32,267 bases of DNA from Pseudomonadota bacterium. GTDB lineage: Bacteria > Pseudomonadota > Gammaproteobacteria > Xanthomonadales > Xanthomonadaceae. Positions 32,001-32,267 of the stretch are shown here, piece after piece. Both the position numbers and the translations under genes were made by a program. Every line of letters starts with the position of its first letter. The stretch's first letter is position 1. The DNA lies in assembly GCA_023386795.1 (NCBI GenBank), contig JAEWJB010000149.1, positions 1-32,267 on the forward strand. The letters run 5' to 3'. Under the pieces are notes generated by a model. That model was not told where the DNA came from, made no database searches, and was given only the letters and a program-made list of their open reading frames with translations.

Positions 32001-32210
32001 TCCGCGATGGCGATGGCCGGCATGCCGCAGGCCTACGAGCCGGGTCGCAACATGATGGCGGTGGGCGTGGGTGGGTTCCAGGGCGAGGTCGGCATGGCCG
32101 TGGGCATGTCGCGCGTCAGCGAATCCGGTCGCTACCTGATGCAGGCGCAGCTCAGCGGCAATACCACGCACGACTTCGGTTTTTCCGTCGGCGCGGGCTT
32201 GCAGTGGTGA
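26001..32210 (+). CDS. Giant YadA-type trimeric autotransporter adhesin
   Basis: About 2069 residues, type Vc secreted surface adhesin. Start ATG 26001 (MKNQSN) is preferred because it puts the basic and hydrophobic signal region (RRTTLTLVVASALLQPGPAAA) at the N-terminus; GTG 25884 or ATG 25962 would add 39 or 13 residues. The passenger has seven head modules beginning near 26592, 27285, 27996, 28947, 29901, 30606 and 31020, each with KYFHANS-like entry, YadA head repeats (DSVAIGPxA, AVALGxGA), a SVSIGxxGxERTLTNLAAGR segment and a DAVNGSQL neck. About 12 neck motifs occur; the last ones read NVxQL, next to the membrane. The C-terminal anchor (from 31926) is the YadA beta-barrel ending in Trp. 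Only two cysteines are seen (51 and 70). Confidence 0.93.
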   Translation: MKNQSNRTSRARSDHIRRTTLTLVVASALLQPGPAAAIVAITRQAVGGTTCESDADDNNSTWSIANDPRCHPAAGTGASGVGNPGTNVIMYSSQGTTQTEDSIAVGGYLDVWQRATFWDGVDMQNTTITNLAPGAADTDAANIGQLRVITDALGGGATINPDGSVTGPSYQIGGTTYNTVDGALGSLDAAVNGGGGIKYFHANSGDVDSVAQATASLAIGPAALSSGNYSQAMGGNALSAGETSVAIGDRATTTAAAPRGIALGPGTSVGADSGVAIGSGAAAAQAGAVALGAGAVTAAAVGTTGATIGDTAYTFAGTTPSSTVSIGTAGAPRTLTNLAAGRLDTGSTDAVNGSQLNATNVEVGALDDRLDTLGGDLATALGGGAAYSATTGDVSAPSYQVGATSYNNVGAAIGAVNSSLTTINTTGIKYFHTNSTDADSVASGTASTAIGPVASAGAFSQAMGGNSAATGDTSVAIGDRATVAAAATRGVALGPSSTASAVNAVALGNGATAGQAGAVAIGASSTTAAAVATTGATIAGTAYTFAGAAPASTVSLGTTSSQRTLTNLAAGRLSGTSTDGVNGSQLFATNQAVETVNTRLAAADDKVDALGNGTAAGLGGGATYDPVSGTLTAPTYQIGGTTYTSVGGALDELDNRIDNVAAGATKYFHANSSLADSVASGTDSVAIGPQAASSAADAVAMGRGATAGQAGAVALGTGSVTAAAVATAGATIAGTAYTFAGATPASAVSIGSGGSERTLTNVAAGRVSATSTDAVNGSQLFATHQAVEAVSTQASAADDKVDALGNSAAAGLGGGSTYVPATGTLTAPSYSVGGATVNNVGDAIANLDGRTTGNTTAITNLGDAIDNGTVGLVQQDTTTRQLTVGAATDGTRVDFTGTAGTRQLTGVSLGVVTATSTDAINGSQLWAGNSSVAAALGGGSTINPDGTVAAPVYQVGGATYNNVGSALDELDNRIDSVAAGATRYFHANSSLADSTAAGIDSVAVGPAAVASANNAMALGNAATAGQAGAVALGAASVTAAAVATPGATIAGTSYTFAGATPASTVSIGSGGNERTLTNLAAGRVAASSTDAINGSQLFATHQALDAINTQVGVADDKVDALGGGAAAALGGGAAYDPATGVLAPPSYSVGGGTVSNVGDAITNLDGRTTSNTTAITNLGDAIGNGTVGLVQQDPGTRRLTVGAATDGTQVDFTGTGGTRQLTGVSIGTVSTTSTDAINGSQLFAGNSSIAGALGGGSTINPDGTVSAPTYQVGGNTYHSVGDAIGGIDVTLGGIVNGGGIKYFRVRSVAADATASGDDSLAAGPLANAEGTSATALGHGANALSNDTVAIGHGAVAGVSGGNSGETAVGANAQATADNAAAFGAGATAAQVGAVALGAGSQTAAAVATPSAVIAGTTYAYAGAAPASTVSIGVAGSERTLTNLAAGRVSASSTDAVNGSQLFAAHQAIDANGARIGVVDGKVDAMGGAVAQGLGGGATYDAGTGGITAPTYHINGTDYDNVGDALNHLAIGGVQSIYFHANSTLADSQAQGTDSIAVGPEATSGGANAVAMGHGANAAQDGAVALGSGSTTEVAVGTASVTVAGTTYAFAGATPTSAVSIGSAGTERTLTHLAAGRISADSTDAVNGSQLYATNQSVDGLASLVGAINSGGGIKYFRANSNGADATASGTDSVAIGPAANASATNSIALGNAATATHDNSIALGAGAQTTTGAQSGYNGAYVGSSSSVGEVALGGRTVSGVAAGSLGTDATNVSQLAAGVNYAINVANSYTDAQINQLISQGGGDSALFQVSAPTRRMPTVAGTDAVAGGSGAVASGAQSVALGNDTVASGTSSMALGNDARAEGDNSIALGAGSVAVRPNTVSVGSVGNERTLSNVAAGVQGTDAVNVDQLRQSQAGTAHYDAAAGGGTDYANLSLGGPGGTTTTRVHNVSAGVAPTDAVNVQQLDNGLAQARQYTDQRLQDVGQDMWTMRREMRGGTASAMAMAGMPQAYEPGRNMMAVGVGGFQGEVGMAVGMSRVSESGRYLMQAQLSGNTTHDFGFSVGAGLQW
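26592..31280 (+). repeat. Seven homologous head modules in the adhesin gene
   Basis: Module starts are spaced 693, 711, 951, 954, 705 and 414 bases apart. Modules 3 and 4 are the most alike and both carry an additional stalk block (NVGDAI to GTRQLTGVS and a second DAINGSQL neck). Some stretches are nearly identical at DNA level, for instance the segment encoding GATIAGTAYTFAGATPAS. The array is a likely site of module gain and loss and of assembly error. Confidence 0.85.
31926..32207 (+). other. YadA membrane-anchor domain of the adhesin
   Basis: The last 94 residues: a helix (YTDQRLQDVGQDMWTMRREM), a Gly/Ala/Met segment (TASAMAMAGMPQAYEPGRNM) and four amphipathic strands ending FGFSVGAGLQW. 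Three chains form the 12-strand outer-membrane barrel. The final residue is aromatic, as required for barrel insertion. Confidence 0.9.
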
Positions 32211-32267
32211 AGCCGGGGCGGGGGGGGGGGGCCCCGCACCCCCCCCCCCCCCCAATCAAGCCCCAAA
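32211..32267. other. Low-complexity poly-G/poly-C end of the window
   Basis: After the adhesin stop come 12 G (32220-32231), CCCCGCA, and 15 C (32239-32253). The complementary runs could in theory form a hairpin, but such paired homopolymers at the end of a window are typical of poor sequence or assembly ends. Confidence 0.6.

Noticed and set aside
28773..32255. 1160-codon and 908-codon (25917-28643) open frames opposite the adhesin gene
   Set aside because: Antisense shadows of the repetitive GC-rich adhesin gene; repeat-like Arg/Ala/Gly composition without any recognisable domain.

Overview
The window comes from a GC-rich gammaproteobacterium of the Xanthomonadaceae (Lysobacteraceae), chromosomal. 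Two things support this: the gene order thrS-infC-rpmI-rplT-pheS-pheT-ihfA-MerR-like-tRNA-Pro, and directly after it a xanthan-type gum exopolysaccharide cluster whose proteins match Xanthomonas Gum proteins in order, length and motifs. The genus cannot be fixed from sequence reading alone. The window ends in poly-G and poly-C runs that look like a poor-quality contig end.

Positions 1-6710 hold the translation and nucleoid block. It contains the 3' part of thrS, infC (read here from a non-canonical ATC start), rpmI-rplT with its own promoter and structured leader, pheS-pheT preceded by an intrinsic-terminator-like attenuator, ihfA, a MerR-like regulator overlapping ihfA, and tRNA-Pro(GGG) with its own promoter and terminator. 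A short ORF with a Phe-Phe-Phe run starts inside the pheS attenuator hairpin and ends on the pheS start codon, so it may be a leader peptide.

Positions 6711-8930 hold small lineage-specific genes: a frameshifted five-helix membrane protein, a DUF2188-like protein, a single-pass membrane protein with a Gly/Met-rich tail, and a small acidic protein.

Positions 8931-9408 form a 478-base control region with hairpins, a candidate promoter and two 13-bp direct repeats 20 bp apart. Positions 9409-22050 are the gum cluster: gumB and gumC (export), gumD (priming glucose-1-phosphate transferase), gumE (polymerase), one gumF/gumG-type acyltransferase, gumH, gumI, gumK and gumM (glycosyltransferases), gumJ (flippase) and gumL (ketal pyruvyl transferase). 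Most neighbours overlap by 1-4 bases. The set predicts a complete xanthan-like pentasaccharide repeat that can be pyruvylated, with a single acetyltransferase. A DUF985 cupin gene and a gumN-like TraB-family gene follow; the latter lacks both histidine motifs of the family.

Positions 23698-25608 hold dxs on the opposite strand. An AT-rich divergent region then leads into one very large gene for a YadA-type trimeric autotransporter adhesin of about 2070 residues, with seven head modules. The second half of the window is therefore rich in surface and biofilm functions: a secreted polysaccharide plus a giant adhesin.
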